Assembly (NCBI GenBank): GCA_026873275.1
Contig: JANTUC010000022.1
Span: forward strand, 248,001 to 312,000
Direction of reading: 5' to 3'
From: Pseudopithomyces maydicus
Taxonomy: Eukaryota > Ascomycota > Dothideomycetes > Pleosporales > Didymosphaeriaceae
Length of the DNA: 64,000 bases
Shown one piece after another: positions 10,733 to 21,222 of this stretch. Positions within the stretch are counted from its first letter, which is position 1; each line of letters starts with the position of its first letter. The notes beneath the pieces are model-generated. The model worked only from the letters and a program-made list of their open reading frames with translations. It ran no database searches and had not been told where the DNA came from. The position numbers and the translations under genes are program-made.

Positions 10733-12055
10733 ATGCTGTGGACTATTCGATCAAATATTGCTGCAATACGCTATTTGTCTAATACAAACAATCTCCTAAA
10801 CACGCTATCGAGCATGATCTTTAAGACTTTCGACTCACTTTTGCTACTGCCTGTTCTTTACTACTCAGTATCCGTCACCAGCTTCTTCATCTGCATTCAG
10901 CTTCCTACACGAGCTCGATTGTTTACCGCCACATTGATATATTTCTTCGCCATCCTTTCCCTAAACACCAGTGCCCACCTCTCGTGGTTCTACCAAGGAG
11001 CCGCCTCATACTGGAACCTCATGATTTGCATTTATATGCACCACACTTTCTCTGTCTTGTTCATTGACGGTTTCAAATTCCCATGTGAACCGCTGAGCCA
11101 GCAAGGCTGGCTCCTCGCGTACAAAATCTGGGCCGATCCCCAGCATCAACTCGACTGGTCGACTTACATGCAAACGCGTGACCGCCGTCTTGTCGGAACG
11201 AAAACCTACGCGCTTTTTGCTTTCCGTAGAATACTCAAGATTGCTCTGTGCTGGTACTTCGAGCTTCGCATCCTCAACCCGGTGATTGGCTCCTACTTCC
11301 AGTTTGCGGCAGAAGACTTCGCGCCTGAGTACGAACCTATTGTGAGGAGACTGATAGTGCAATATCCATCTGCACCTATATCTTCCCGAGAACTTCAAAT
11401 CCGCGCCGTCATATCCACATATTGGATATGGCTTGCCTATCTTCTCCTCGACGGCGCCAACGTCCTCCTTTCGCTATGCTTTGTTTGCGTCATGCGCCTT
11501 GACAGGCCCGAGGAATGGAAGCCGCTGTTTGGAAGTATCACCTCTGCTTCTTCATTACGAGGCTTCTGGGGAAAGTTGTGGCACAGACTGGCAGCACCGT
11601 CTTGCGCATCGTCTGCTCGGTTAATTCTTCGTTCATGTTCGGGACTCCAACCTCATTCTGGAAGTGGGAAAAGATTCATCGCATTCTGGACTTTCTTCGT
11701 GTCTGGTATCATACATGCGGCAGCAGAGTGGCAGGCGAAGGAGCCTGTATTCCCAGGAAGACAGTTACAGTTTTGGCTCACCAACTTCGCGGCTGCGGCT
11801 CTGGAGACCTATGTGATAGGCATTTGGAGACGCGGTCAAAAGACTTCTGAACAAGGCTGCATCGGAATTCGACGGCTTTTTCTGAAGATCATTGGATATG
11901 CTTGGGTGTTCCTGTTCTTCTTTTGGATTGTACCAAAGTGGCAGTATCCTAAGCTTTTTGCCATCCTTACGCCAGGCGTGGTCTCTTACAACAATAACCA
12001 ACCAACCCTTTTCCTAGACCTTCTCTTAGCGGAACAAGAGAGTGGTTTAGAATAG
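10733..12055 (+). CDS. Wax-synthase-domain (MBOAT_2-like) membrane acyltransferase
   Basis: Single-exon frame of 440 residues with many hydrophobic segments (LLLLPVLYYSVSVTSFF, LIYFFAILSL, YAWVFLFFFWIV). It contains the wax-synthase-type core SLRGFWGKLWHRL followed about 35 residues later by FWTFFVSGIIHAAAEW; its histidine is the presumed catalytic residue of this family (PF13813). Such fungal proteins sit in the ER membrane and transfer acyl groups, often acetyl, to alcohols, including terpenoids made by biosynthetic clusters. The MFS gene 1 kb downstream could export such a product, but no terpene cyclase, synthase or P450 is visible here. The first ATG was used; a second ATG at 10814 precedes the first strong hydrophobic segment and is an alternative start. 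Confidence 0.82.
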   Translation: MLWTIRSNIAAIRYLSNTNNLLNTLSSMIFKTFDSLLLLPVLYYSVSVTSFFICIQLPTRARLFTATLIYFFAILSLNTSAHLSWFYQGAASYWNLMICIYMHHTFSVLFIDGFKFPCEPLSQQGWLLAYKIWADPQHQLDWSTYMQTRDRRLVGTKTYALFAFRRILKIALCWYFELRILNPVIGSYFQFAAEDFAPEYEPIVRRLIVQYPSAPISSRELQIRAVISTYWIWLAYLLLDGANVLLSLCFVCVMRLDRPEEWKPLFGSITSASSLRGFWGKLWHRLAAPSCASSARLILRSCSGLQPHSGSGKRFIAFWTFFVSGIIHAAAEWQAKEPVFPGRQLQFWLTNFAAAALETYVIGIWRRGQKTSEQGCIGIRRLFLKIIGYAWVFLFFFWIVPKWQYPKLFAILTPGVVSYNNNQPTLFLDLLLAEQESGLE

Positions 12056-12260
12056 ACTGCTACATTGGGTGCCATCGGGTCATGTAACAAATGCTGCTTA
12101 CGAGTGTTTCAAATGAACAAGTGCATTCAAGATCTCGGTCAACATCATATTGTCTGAAGAACGAAGTCAGTCATTTGAGTCACATAATTCCCATGTAATA
12201 GAGAAATAACTTACAATGTCCCCCATACACAACCTTGCAAAGCGAGTGCAAGCAATAGAT

Positions 12261-12880
12261 CTAATAATACATACAGCAACTATCATAAAGTAGTATAGTC
12301 ATGGTATTCGCTTTCATAGTCACGAAAAGGTCCATATCGTCGAGATTGCCGGCGGTATGCTTTTGAATCTCATCCTAGGTAGAAACGTGAGCAAAGAGAG
12401 GAGGAATAAAAGCGGGTTAGCTCGTACCTCAATTCCCAGCGGAATAACACCACGGGGCACACAATCCAGGCTTTGGATTGCTTTGTAAATTTCCCGCACG
12501 TCTCCTGGTACGTCTGCTGGCGATTTAACCGTCTTTAGCGCTACCGTCTTCTCTGCGACCCGAAGATCTACCATTCGTCTGGTCAGACTGCGCGACCGCG
12601 CTCTCAAGCCGGTTGATTCGGTGATAGACGATGTCGGTCGTTCCATGTCATATCTCAAGATGTCCAATTCACCCTTGGATGCGCTGGGCGTTAATGCTGG
12701 CATTTGCGTCTCGTCCAGGTTCGGAACCGGCACGATAGGAACAGGCGGGCCAGGAGCGGGTTTTCTCTTGGCACGAACTAGCTATGGTGTAGTATTAGGG
12801 TCCACGATATCCTCTTCTGTGACCCTATATTTGTATCCTTTGCTTCCCTTGCAGCGACCCTACTCAGAGGTTAATTATAA
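12261..12880 (-). pseudogene. Decayed gene remnant with in-frame TAG codons
   Basis: One frame reads as sensible protein across 12428-12880 (GYKYRVTEEDIVDP, LVRAKRKPAPGPPVP, SKGELDILRYDMERP). A 53-nt intron (12375-12427) joins GIE to DEIQKHTAGNLDDMD, ending at TAG 12261-12263. The frame is broken by TAG at 12782-12784 and 12860-12862; both could derive from CAG by a C-to-T change in a CpA context, the favoured RIP target. An AT-rich island begins just upstream. A shorter intact gene starting at ATG 12703 (129 residues) cannot be excluded. The parent family is not recognised. Confidence 0.4.
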
Positions 12881-13066
12881 TATAGTTTAAGATATTACTA
12901 TAACCAAAAAACTTGAAAATATTATAAAAGAATATTAATATTTCCAAGCAGAGAATATTTAATTAAATCCTAAGATCGAAGTGACGCTTCACCTTAGTAC
13001 GATTTCTTATAGGCATCCAGGCCGAAGCGGGTGCAATTCAGTTACGAAACAAAAATTGGAAAGACG
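12881..13066. repeat. AT-rich island
   Basis: About 12,880-12,970 is nearly all A/T (TTAATTATAATATAG, GAATATTAATATTTCC). It lies directly upstream of the gene remnant and looks like RIP-affected DNA. Confidence 0.4.
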
Positions 13067-14786
13067 TTAATTCGTATCTATCACGATAAAAGCCACATTC
13101 ATCTTCCTACAAGCCAAGTATAAATTCCTCACACCAGGTTCCCACCTCGCACCCAAACAACAAATCTCTCTAACCTTCCATCTTCCGCCCGAATCCACTT
13201 CGAGCAATCTATCACAACCGTCAGCAAGTCTCCCCAAAAACCCCCAATAACCACTCACCGCACCCCTAAACCTCTTCCCAAACACATACGCCGGCACCGT
13301 CAACGCGCAAACCCCCAAATTCACCCCCGCCAACGTCTCAAACACCGCTTTCGGCCCCACCCTCCCCATCCACCCATTCGCATACGTCGTCACCAGAAAC
13401 GTCAGCACCGCCTTCGTAAAATTGATCGTCACAAACGCCTGGTTCGCATCCCGGGGGTGGCAATCGATGACGTAAGTGAGCGCCGCCTGCGATGCAAACG
13501 GCACAGAGAAGGAGTACACGGCGAAGAAGGCGACGACCTGGGCGACGGGCGCACCATTGTGCAGCGACTGCCCGAAGCCCACGAAGCCGATGGTCGCGAA
13601 CGGGACGGCGATCAGCATGAGGACGAGGCGGAACTCGGGCTCGAAGACGCCGTTGTTGCGGCGCGCGAGGAACTTGGCGGCGCTGTCGGCGAGCCAGCCT
13701 GAGAGCGGCGAGGCGATGAAGCCGACGAGGAGGAGGGGGATGTTGGTGAGGCCGATTTGGGCGGGGTTGAGGTTGTAGGGGGAGGGACAGCGCGGTGACG
13801 GCGAGGACCGAGATGGCGAGGAGGAAGGCGAAGTATGTGCCGTAGACGATGGTGGAGAAGAGCACTGCGGGGTACACGATGAGGGGGATGGGCTTCCAGA
13901 CGCCTTTCCAGAAGGAGTCTGTTGAGAGGCGGCCGCGGAAGAGGCGGAGGCGCTCGTGGTAGGATTCCTTTTCCGCGGTGTCGATCTCGAAGAAGGAGCC
14001 TTTTTCTTCGATCTTGATCTTTGGAGCTTCGTCCCGGGGGCCGTTGTATGTGGTTTCGAGGACGACGAAGTACAGGCCGAGCATGATGGGCATGTAAATG
14101 ATGGCTGAGACGCCGAATGTAGATTCGAAGCTGAGGTTTTGGATGATGGCGCCGGAGATGGTTTGGCCTAGGAGGACGCCGGCAGCGAGCATCATGCCCC
14201 AGAGGGAAAGGCGGGTGCCTCGCTGGTGGACGAAGAAGAGGTCTGAGACGGTGGACGTGACGAGGGTCTCGAGGGGTGCGGAAGCAATTCCCTGGATGAT
14301 TCTCATGGCGGCGAGTTGGGGGAATGAATGGACTGACCCGATCATTTGGCCCCAGATACAGGTAAGGAAAAGTATCACGGAGGAAATGAACAGAAATGGT
14401 CGTTTACCCCATATATTGGCTCCGGACGCTGTGAAAAACGTAGTAGCGCCGACCCAGAAAGCGAAAAAGCCGATGATCAGGCTGGATGCGAGGTCGATAG
14501 AGACGCCGTACGTTGCTACGATGACCTGAAGACCAGGTGTCACCATAGGACCGAGAGCAGTGGTAACACCAGATGCAAATGCAAGAATGAACATGATCGA
14601 TTCTTTCCACGTTCGAGACCAATTCAGTGGATCGTTCGGGTCATCCGATGGCTGCGGTTGGAGTATGATTTCACCATCTCGCTTCAGCGAAGCATTATCC
14701 ATCTGGTCCTCAGATTCCTTCGCCCCAAGAGTATACGTCCCTGGCGGAGCCGCCATATGAACATCGTCCAATACACCCAAACCCAT
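13067..14786 (-). CDS. MFS transporter, DHA1-like, with one apparent frameshift
   Basis: Start ATG 14784-14786. The N-terminus is polar, with the DPNDPLNWS motif typical of fungal drug:H+ antiporter-1 proteins just before the first helix, then FGMMLAAG-type helices and FAFLLAISVLAVTAL. The frame then changes at the G5 run 13778-13782: the first frame becomes proline/arginine-rich, while another continues with YNLNPAQIGLTNIPLLLVGF, LSGWLADSAAKFLARRNNG and helices to FGKRFRG. Together they give the normal 12-helix protein of about 570 residues. The extra C-terminal 60 residues are unusually long and may not all be real. It probably exports small molecules across the plasma membrane. Net shift is +1 (or two bases lost), so it is either a sequencing artefact or a broken gene. 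Confidence 0.85.
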
Positions 14787-16111
14787 ACTGAAAGATTATA
14801 GAAGAACGTAATAATGATGAGCGAAAGAAGAACTGCCGGCAGCCCGAAGAATCAAAGAACACAAAAAGAGTGAACACGAAAAGTGATATTAAGAAATAAT
14901 ACTTGTGAAAAGGGTCGAGGCCAGCTCTAGGTATGGAATGGCATCCAGACTACGGTATCAAATACACAATGAGGCAACTTCAAGGCGCGCGTCACTCTGG
15001 CTCGAAACCCCGATGAGGACGCGCTACGTCGGGAGTATCTGATCAGCGATACTCAGTAGGGTTTCAGTCGTATACGCTTTGACAGCGCGACAGGTGTGAA
15101 GTGCCGTTACGGGCATGTCAAGTGCCGTGACGCCAAGACGTGAGGTTGTTCCAACACGGCGTGCGTTTCACAGGAGCTGGCGATGCTTGGCTTTTTTTGG
15201 GTGGTGATCGACGGGTGGTACAACGGTTACTTCTTAAATAGAACTTATCAGGGGTAGGCATCGGAGTTTGAAAGGTAAACATCCCTCTCTTTTGTAATAA
15301 TGGATTGGTGTTCTTTTAGCTTGTTGTGGCACTTACTCCCTGTGAATGCCTAAATGCATTTCTCAAAGATCATTACCTCCAACAGTCGCGGAAGCGGAGA
15401 CTGAAGCATCAATAAGCTTTCACAATCAGCGGGGCCGGGAGCAGATCGTCCCTTATCGAAGTGGAGACGGTATCATGTAGTGTGCTCGGATGATGCGTTC
15501 AACGGGACCGCCGCTAAAGATGGGGAAAAGCGACGCATTCCGAGAAGCCGTATGGCACTTTGTCTCACAGTATCAAATCGCATGGTTCGATGTGATAGTG
15601 ACGACGCTGGTCTTGGCCTTGTCCCTAAGGCATGAGGGTTGGACAGGGCTTTGTTACCAGTTGCGTTTCTGTACTATGATTCTTGGCATACACACACTTG
15701 CTCTCTCTTTTCAGTACCGAATTGAATTACATGAAGATTTAGCGCAAACAACAAAATGGAAAGTACTCCCAGTACGATGGTCTAGTCTATGGAGTTCTGG
15801 CGAAAGAATAGCAAGTGTAAACTCATTACGCTAGATGACAAATCCGCCCTAGTCCAGACCCCACCCATTCACGATAAACTTTCATAACCACATTCTCAGC
15901 ACGTAGAAGCTTCTACACGATTGCGCCATCCAGCCGTTCGATATATAATAGCCTGGGAAATTAATTCTGACACTAACCAGCACCTCAATACTCACACAGC
16001 TACATAAAAATTACACTGCAACCGAGCATTTCAACTCACCACCCACCGTATACCTACACACCTACAACCCCACCAACCCAATCTTCCACAAACCAATACC
16101 AACGAACAGCC
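14787..16111. other. Intergenic, no supported gene
   Basis: An open frame at 15490-15834 (114 codons) has a short hydrophobic part but no recognisable family or intron structure; I leave it out. The last 200 bases before the thioredoxin gene are rich in ACC/CAC and C/T, as in a fungal leader. Confidence 0.4.
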
Positions 16112-16586
16112 ATGCCCCACACCATCACCGCCCCCTGCACTTCCGCACCCTCCTCACCTCGCACACGTACCTCGTCGCCGACTTCTTCGCGACCTGGTGT
16201 CCGCCCTGCAAAGCGATCGCGCCCGTCTTCGAGCAGCTGTCGGCGGCCAACTCGGTACCGGGCAAAGTGGCGTTTGCCAAGATCAACATCGATGAGCAGC
16301 GCGAGCTCGCGGGGCAGTTTCAGATCTCGTCGGTGCCGACGTTTGTGCTGTTTAAGGATGGGAAGCCGGTGGAGGAGATTAGGGGGCGAATGTGGTGGCG
16401 TTGAGGAAGGGGGTTGAGAGGGTGGCTGGGGAGGTGGGGGCGGAGAAGAAGGCGGACGTGAAGGTGGAGGAGAAGAAGGCGGACGTAAAGGTGGAGGAGA
16501 AGAAGGTGGAGGAGAAGGTGGAGGAGGGGAAGACGGTTAGTGGGAGTTATGGGATGACGGGGGGAATAACTGGAAGATGTCGTTGA
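16112..16586 (+). CDS. Thioredoxin-domain protein with charged repeat tail, two apparent frameshifts
   Basis: The thioredoxin fold is plain in one frame: LVADFFATWCPPCKAIAPVF, then KVAFAKINIDEQRELAGQF and SSVPTFVLFKDGKPVEEIRG (cis-proline included). The active site is WCPPC rather than WCGPC. The ATG at 16112 (MPHTITAP) is in another frame and joins at the C5 run 16131-16135 if one C is added. The tail (NVVALRKGVERVAGEVGAEK) joins at the G5 run 16382-16386 if one G is added. The tail then carries imperfect repeats of EEKKADVKV and EEKVEE before ending GGITGRC-R. Corrected length is about 158 residues. Likely a cytosolic or nuclear disulfide reductase; the tail function is unknown. As sequenced it would make only nonsense or a truncated protein. 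Confidence 0.8.
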
Positions 16587-17213
16587 ATTAGGTGGATGCT
16601 CTGGTATAGTTCTGGCTGGAGCTATGGAAAAGGCGCACTGGAGCGCTCATGTCACCGGACGTATATTTTTATGATACCCTTGGGAGGAGAATATGGTTTT
16701 GTATGGAAACCGAAACCTCTTTGGATGGATCTCTTATGCATTCAGAATTTCGCTGTTATGTTGCACATTTGAGGCAATTGCTTAACGATGTATTGGAAAT
16801 CTCATTGCAGTGACGAAAGCAACTCAAACACCCAGACTTTCGTGCGAGTATCATCATGGTAGCTTTCAAAGCTACAGCTTGCCTCTTTGTATGCCACCCC
16901 GCCTCACACTCTCTCTAAGCTCCCTCGCTCGTCATGACATAGCATTGTAGAATAGACAACGCTGTATCCAATGATACAACAATTCCTTACTCTCCCTTAT
17001 CCCATTCAGTAATCATCCATCATTCGCCGTTTCAACAATCGAACGATCCTGCCGATTATCAATCCCCCCAGAACGCAAGGTGTCCACTGCCAAGACCTCC
17101 GCCACCCGCCCGCAACATCAAAAGCTCCCCAACCCTGCACCCACCCGCCTCCCGCATAACCACCCACCCGAGGCCTCGAACACCCCCGAGCCCTCGCACG
17201 CACAATCCCCAAA
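16587..17213. other. Spacer between thioredoxin and PDI genes
   Basis: No supported gene. The right half is C-rich and probably the PDI promoter and leader. Confidence 0.4.
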
Positions 17214-18362
17214 ATGCTCTTCAACCGCTTATTCCCCGCGGCCCTCGCCCTCCTGCCGGCCCTCGCCGCCGCCGAGAACGTGCTCGAGCTCACGCCCAAG
17301 AACTTCGACGACGTCGTGCTCAAGTCGGGGAAGCCCGCGCTGGTCGAGTTCTTCGCGCCCTGGTGCGGCCACTGCAAGAACCTGGCGCCCGTGTACGAGG
17401 AGCTGGCGACCAACTACCTGCATGGGAAGGAGAAGGTGACGATTGCGAAGGTGGATGCGGATGCGCATAAGGAGCTGGGGAAGAGGTTCGGCGTGCAGGG
17501 GTTCCCGACGCTGAAGTGGTTCGATGGGAAGAGCGATAAGCCCAGTGAATATGACTCTGGGAGGGATCTGGAGAGCTTGCAGAAGTTTGTGCAGGAGAAG
17601 AGCGGGGTGAGGGCCAAGGTCAAGGCGAAGTTGCCGAGCAACGTTGTTATTCTCGATGACAAGAGCTTCACGGAGAAGGTTGGAAAGGACCAGGATGTGC
17701 TCGTTGCCTTCACGGCGCCCTGGTGCGGACGTAAGTTTGGCTGCAAGATACATGCATAAGCCAGTCATGCTGACCCCCGCGCAGACTGCAAGAACCTCAA
17801 GCCCGTCTGGGAACAACTCGCCAACACCTTCGCCAACGAGCCCAGCGTCATCATCGCCCAGGTCGACGCCGAAGCCGAGAACAGCAAGGCTCTCGCCAAG
17901 GAGCAAGGCGTCTCCTCCTACCCCACCATCAAGTACTTCAAGAAGGGCACCTCGGAGCCTCTCCCCTACGAAGGCGCCCGCGCCGAAGGCGACTTCGTCG
18001 AGTTCCTCAACACCAACGCGGGCACGCACCGCGCTGTTGGCGGCGGCCTCAACGCCGTCGGCGGCACCATCGAGGCGCTCGACACCATCGTCGCCAACTC
18101 CAAGGGCGTGTACGCAACTGCTCTCGAGCAGCTGACCAAGGCCTCCGAGGGCCTCAAGGAGAAGTACGCACAGTACTACGTCAAGGTTGCGGAGAAGAGC
18201 AGCAAGAACGAGGGCTACGCCGAGAAGGAGTACAAGCGGTTGCAGGGCCTGATTGCGAAGGGCAACCTTGCCGCGGAGAAGCTCGACGACTTGATGAGCA
18301 GGAGCAACATCCTGAGGAAGTTCCTCCCCGCCAAGGACGACGAGGACAAGAGCGAGTTGTAA
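17214..18362 (+). CDS. Protein disulfide isomerase, ERp38/TigA type
   Basis: Exons 17214-17730 and 17785-18362; the 54-nt intron (GTAAGT...GCAG) is in phase 1. The product has 364 residues with a signal peptide (MLFNRLFPAALALLPALAAA) and two thioredoxin domains, each with FxAPWCGHCKNL (first at about residues 47-58, second at about 166-177). A helical C-terminal domain follows, as in ERp29 (ALEQLTKASEGLKEKYAQYY). It ends in KSEL, a plausible ER-retrieval variant of HDEL. It catalyses disulfide formation and rearrangement in the ER. The intron cuts the second active site between WCG and HCK. Large antisense frames here are shadows of codon bias. Confidence 0.93.
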
Positions 18363-18795
18363 GTGAGCTGTGACCGTGGTCCAAGTCTGGTCCAGATACG
18401 TGGTTAGCCACGGAGGGAAATGTTTATGTACGTCCATGTCCGCATGCCGAGTCTTGGGTAGCGTAGCGTCCACGCACCGACGAGTAATGATACTGTACGG
18501 CGTCGGTTGATCCGGCGCCTGAGGCGTTCTCATAATTAGATTATGGGGTGTGATCACGAAGAAATGTAAAATGCTGTCGACCGGAATATATATATCAATG
18601 TATATGTATAGTAGCAGGTCATGATCCCAATCCCATCATAGCGTATGCACCCATTTAGCAAAACCATGATACCCATGTTGAGGTCCTCACATCCCCAAAC
18701 GCCATACGCAATCACAACCTAGCCAAAAACACGCAGACAAAACTCGCTCGCTCTCAATCCAAAGCACGCCTCAACCCACACATTGCCCCGCTATG
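18363..18795. other. Convergent 3' spacer
   Basis: Shared downstream region of the PDI gene (+) and the HSBP1-like gene (-). No gene is seen; the first 200 bases probably hold the PDI 3' UTR. Confidence 0.4.
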
Positions 18796-19150
18796 CTACG
18801 AGCTCGATCCCGAAGCTTTTCCGTCCCCAGTCTGAAGCGTAGCCTCGAGGTTATCCAGGCGGCGCGACATGTCATCCACTGCCACACCCACTGTTAACAT
18901 CATTCATACCGTTCTCAAGGGGGGACATCTTACTTTTCGCAAGTATCTCGCTGCTAACGTTTGTGAATTTGCTCTGGAGCTGCGTGAGGAGCTCGTCGAC
19001 GACCTGCTGGAGCTCGGCGGAGCTGTCTGTGCTAGAATTCAACGCCTGCGAGGTATTAGATATTGGTGAGTAGAAATTGGGACTGGTAGTGAGGATAGCA
19101 CGTACAGAGCCGTCGCTCGTGCTGCGTTCGGCGGAGGGGCGGGAGGACAT
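18796..19150 (-). CDS. Heat shock factor-binding protein 1 (HSBP1) homologue
   Basis: Three exons: 19106-19150, 18934-19045 and 18796-18878, 79 residues in total. Introns are GTACGT...CGCAG and GTAAGA...GGCAG; the second splice rebuilds an ATG codon (A|TG), giving AKMDDMSRRLDNLE. The core AELQQVVDELLTQLQSKFTN followed by ILAKMDDMSRRLDNLEATLQ matches HSBP1, a small coiled-coil protein with heptad repeats that binds heat shock factor trimers. It would be missed by frame-length gene finding. It is head to head with EBP2, sharing a 313-bp upstream region, so the two may be co-regulated. Serine-rich ends. Confidence 0.85.
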
Positions 19151-19463
19151 GGCCGTGGTATGAAAATTGATCGATGCCGCAGTATCAAGCTGTATAACAA
19201 ATTCCCGTCGTCTATTGCGTATTCTTCTTCGAACCAGCTCACGCCGCCTCTTGTCGTGAATGTCGCGCCCGCTCCACCCGCCACGTGATCCGCGGCGGCG
19301 GGCGGCCCCTGCCCCAGGGCACACCGCCCGCACTAGCGCCGGCAGAACTTTCTGCGAGCCAAGATTTCGAAGCTCGAATTTTGGACCCGCGACCTTCGCG
19401 CGGAGATTCACATTTTTCTCAAAGGACACCGGAGTCGTTGGGATTCGCACACAGATCGACGAG
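19151..19463. promoter_or_regulatory. Shared divergent promoter of HSBP1-like gene and EBP2
   Basis: 313 bases between two divergent start codons, so any promoter of either gene must lie here or overlap its neighbour. GC-rich on the EBP2 side (GGGCGGCCCC, TTCGCGCGGAG); no TATA box. Confidence 0.5.
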
Positions 19464-20770
19464 ATGGCGCGCAGCAAGCTCAAGTCTATGCTCGATAATG
19501 AGAAGGGCCGCGATTTCAAGCTGGAGAAGCAGCGCAAGCTGGAGAAAGAGGCGCGGAAGCGCAAGGAGCTGAATAAGGCCGGGAAGGAGGAGGAGGAGAA
19601 GGAGGAGGGTGGAGCGAAGGTTGCTGAGGAGGAGAAGAAGGTACCCGCTAAGAAGGCTGCGCCGGCGAAGAAGGGCAAGGTTCAGGATACGAAGGCGGAG
19701 CCAGAGTGGGAGACGGATGATAGCGAGGAGGACGACGCAAGTGATGACGACGATGAGGTCGACGAGCAGACTGCGCTGGATCTCTCGCGCTTCGACGACA
19801 GCGAGAGCGACGTCAGTGGCGACGACGAAGTAGACGACGAAGAGGGCGAGACGCTCGGTGCCGCAGGCGACGACGACGATGAAGACGAGGACGAGGACGA
19901 GGAGGAAGACGACATCGCCCTCTCGGACATCGAGTCCCTCGCCGACGACGACAAAGCCGACCTCATCCCCCACCAACGCCTCACCATCAACAACACCTCC
20001 GCCCTCACCGCCGCCCTCAACCGCATCAAGCTCCCCTACTCCAAACTCGCCTTCTCGGAATACATGTCGCTGACTACGGACGAGGACGTGGAAATCGCCG
20101 ACGTCGACGACGACCTCAACCGCGAGCTCGCCTTCTACAAGCAATCTTTGTCCGCTGTCAAGGACGCGCGGGGCCTGCTGAAGAAGGAAGGCGCGCCCTT
20201 CTCGCGCCCCGCGGATTACTTCGCGGAGATGGTCAAGGACGACGAGCACATGGGAAAGATCAAGCAGAAGCTGATCGACGAGGCAGCGGGCAAGAAGGCG
20301 TCGGCCGAGGCACGCAAGCAGCGGGATCTGAAGAAATTTGGAAAGCAGGTGCAGGTTGCGAAGTTGCAGGAGAGGGCGAAGGAGAAGAGGGATACCATGG
20401 AGAAGATTGGGCAGCTGAAGAGGAGTACGTATCCGTGTGCCCGTTGTCTTTCCTACGTGCCATGGCACCCGCTAACAGCCTTGCAGAGCGCTCCGGCGCA
20501 GACGTAACCTCTACCAACGAAGAGGACCTCTTCGACGTCGAGCTCGACCGCTCAGACGACAAGCCCGAGCGTCGCGGCGGCGCGGGCGGAAACTTCAAGC
20601 GCCAGAAGAAGAACGAGAAGTTTGGCTTCGGCGGCAAGAAGAGGCATGCGAAGAGTAACGATGCCATGTCCAGTGCGGATGGGCGGGGCTTCTCGCATAA
20701 GAAGATGAAGGGGAAGACTGGGGGTGCGGCGAAGAGGCCGGGGAAGAGTAGGAGGATGAAGTCGAAATAG
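19464..20770 (+). CDS. EBP2: rRNA-processing protein EBP2
   Basis: Exons 19464-20424 and 20487-20770, intron 62 nt (GTACGT...TTGCAG), 414 residues. ATG 19464 is chosen because the family starts at a basic helix; open sequence upstream is not conserved-looking. Order: a lysine-rich N-terminus with GKEEEEKEEGG; a long acidic low-complexity part (DDDDEDEDEDEEEDD); then the EBP2 domain (DLNRELAFYKQSL, PFSRPADYFAEMVKDDEHM, FGKQVQVAKLQERAKEKRD); then a basic tail (FKRQKKNEKFGFGGKKRHAK) typical of the family and nucleolar targeting. EBP2 is needed for 60S subunit assembly and 27S pre-rRNA processing. The acidic stretch uses GAC/GAG runs, making long open frames on the opposite strand. Confidence 0.92.
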
Positions 20771-21222
20771 AGAGGAGTGAGTGTGTGAGGGGAGAGCGAG
20801 GGAAGGAGGTAGCATGTATTGGCGCTTGGCGTTATTATGTAGGATTGAAACAAAAAGGGGGAGTGTGTTCGCCCTGAGAAGAAAGAAGGTGGGAATGATA
20901 CGATACCTTTGAGCATTGGGAGTCGTGTGGATGATGCTGTGATGTGGTGGTTTGTTTCACATCTGATCAGTTCAGATCAGATCATATCGCTGGATATACA
21001 TATTTCGGTCGTCGTGGACTAACATGTCCGAACCAGCAAAACCCATCCCATCCCTTCACAACCCTGTCCTTAAAAAAGACCAAAATATCAAAATCCACAC
21101 AAGCCCACAAGCACACGTGCCTACCAATTCCAAACTGAGACACCCTCCGTACTCTCCACCTATCTAACACTCTACCGCTACCCGTCAGCCCTGCTTGCCT
21201 CCCCTCCCCTCCGCTCAGCTTC
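20771..21222. other. Convergent 3' spacer after EBP2
   Basis: No gene. C-rich stretches near 21,190-21,240 belong to the end of the opposite gene. Confidence 0.4.

Noticed and set aside
13067..13618. Separate small membrane-protein gene
   Set aside because: It is the C-terminal half of the MFS transporter after the frame change at 13778-13782.
17229..18557. 442-codon open frame antisense to the PDI gene
   Set aside because: Leucine/valine-rich shadow of the biased third positions of a clear PDI gene; no start context and no family likeness.
19419..20468. 349-codon open frame antisense to EBP2
   Set aside because: Produced by Asp/Glu codon runs of EBP2 read backwards as Val/Leu/Ile.
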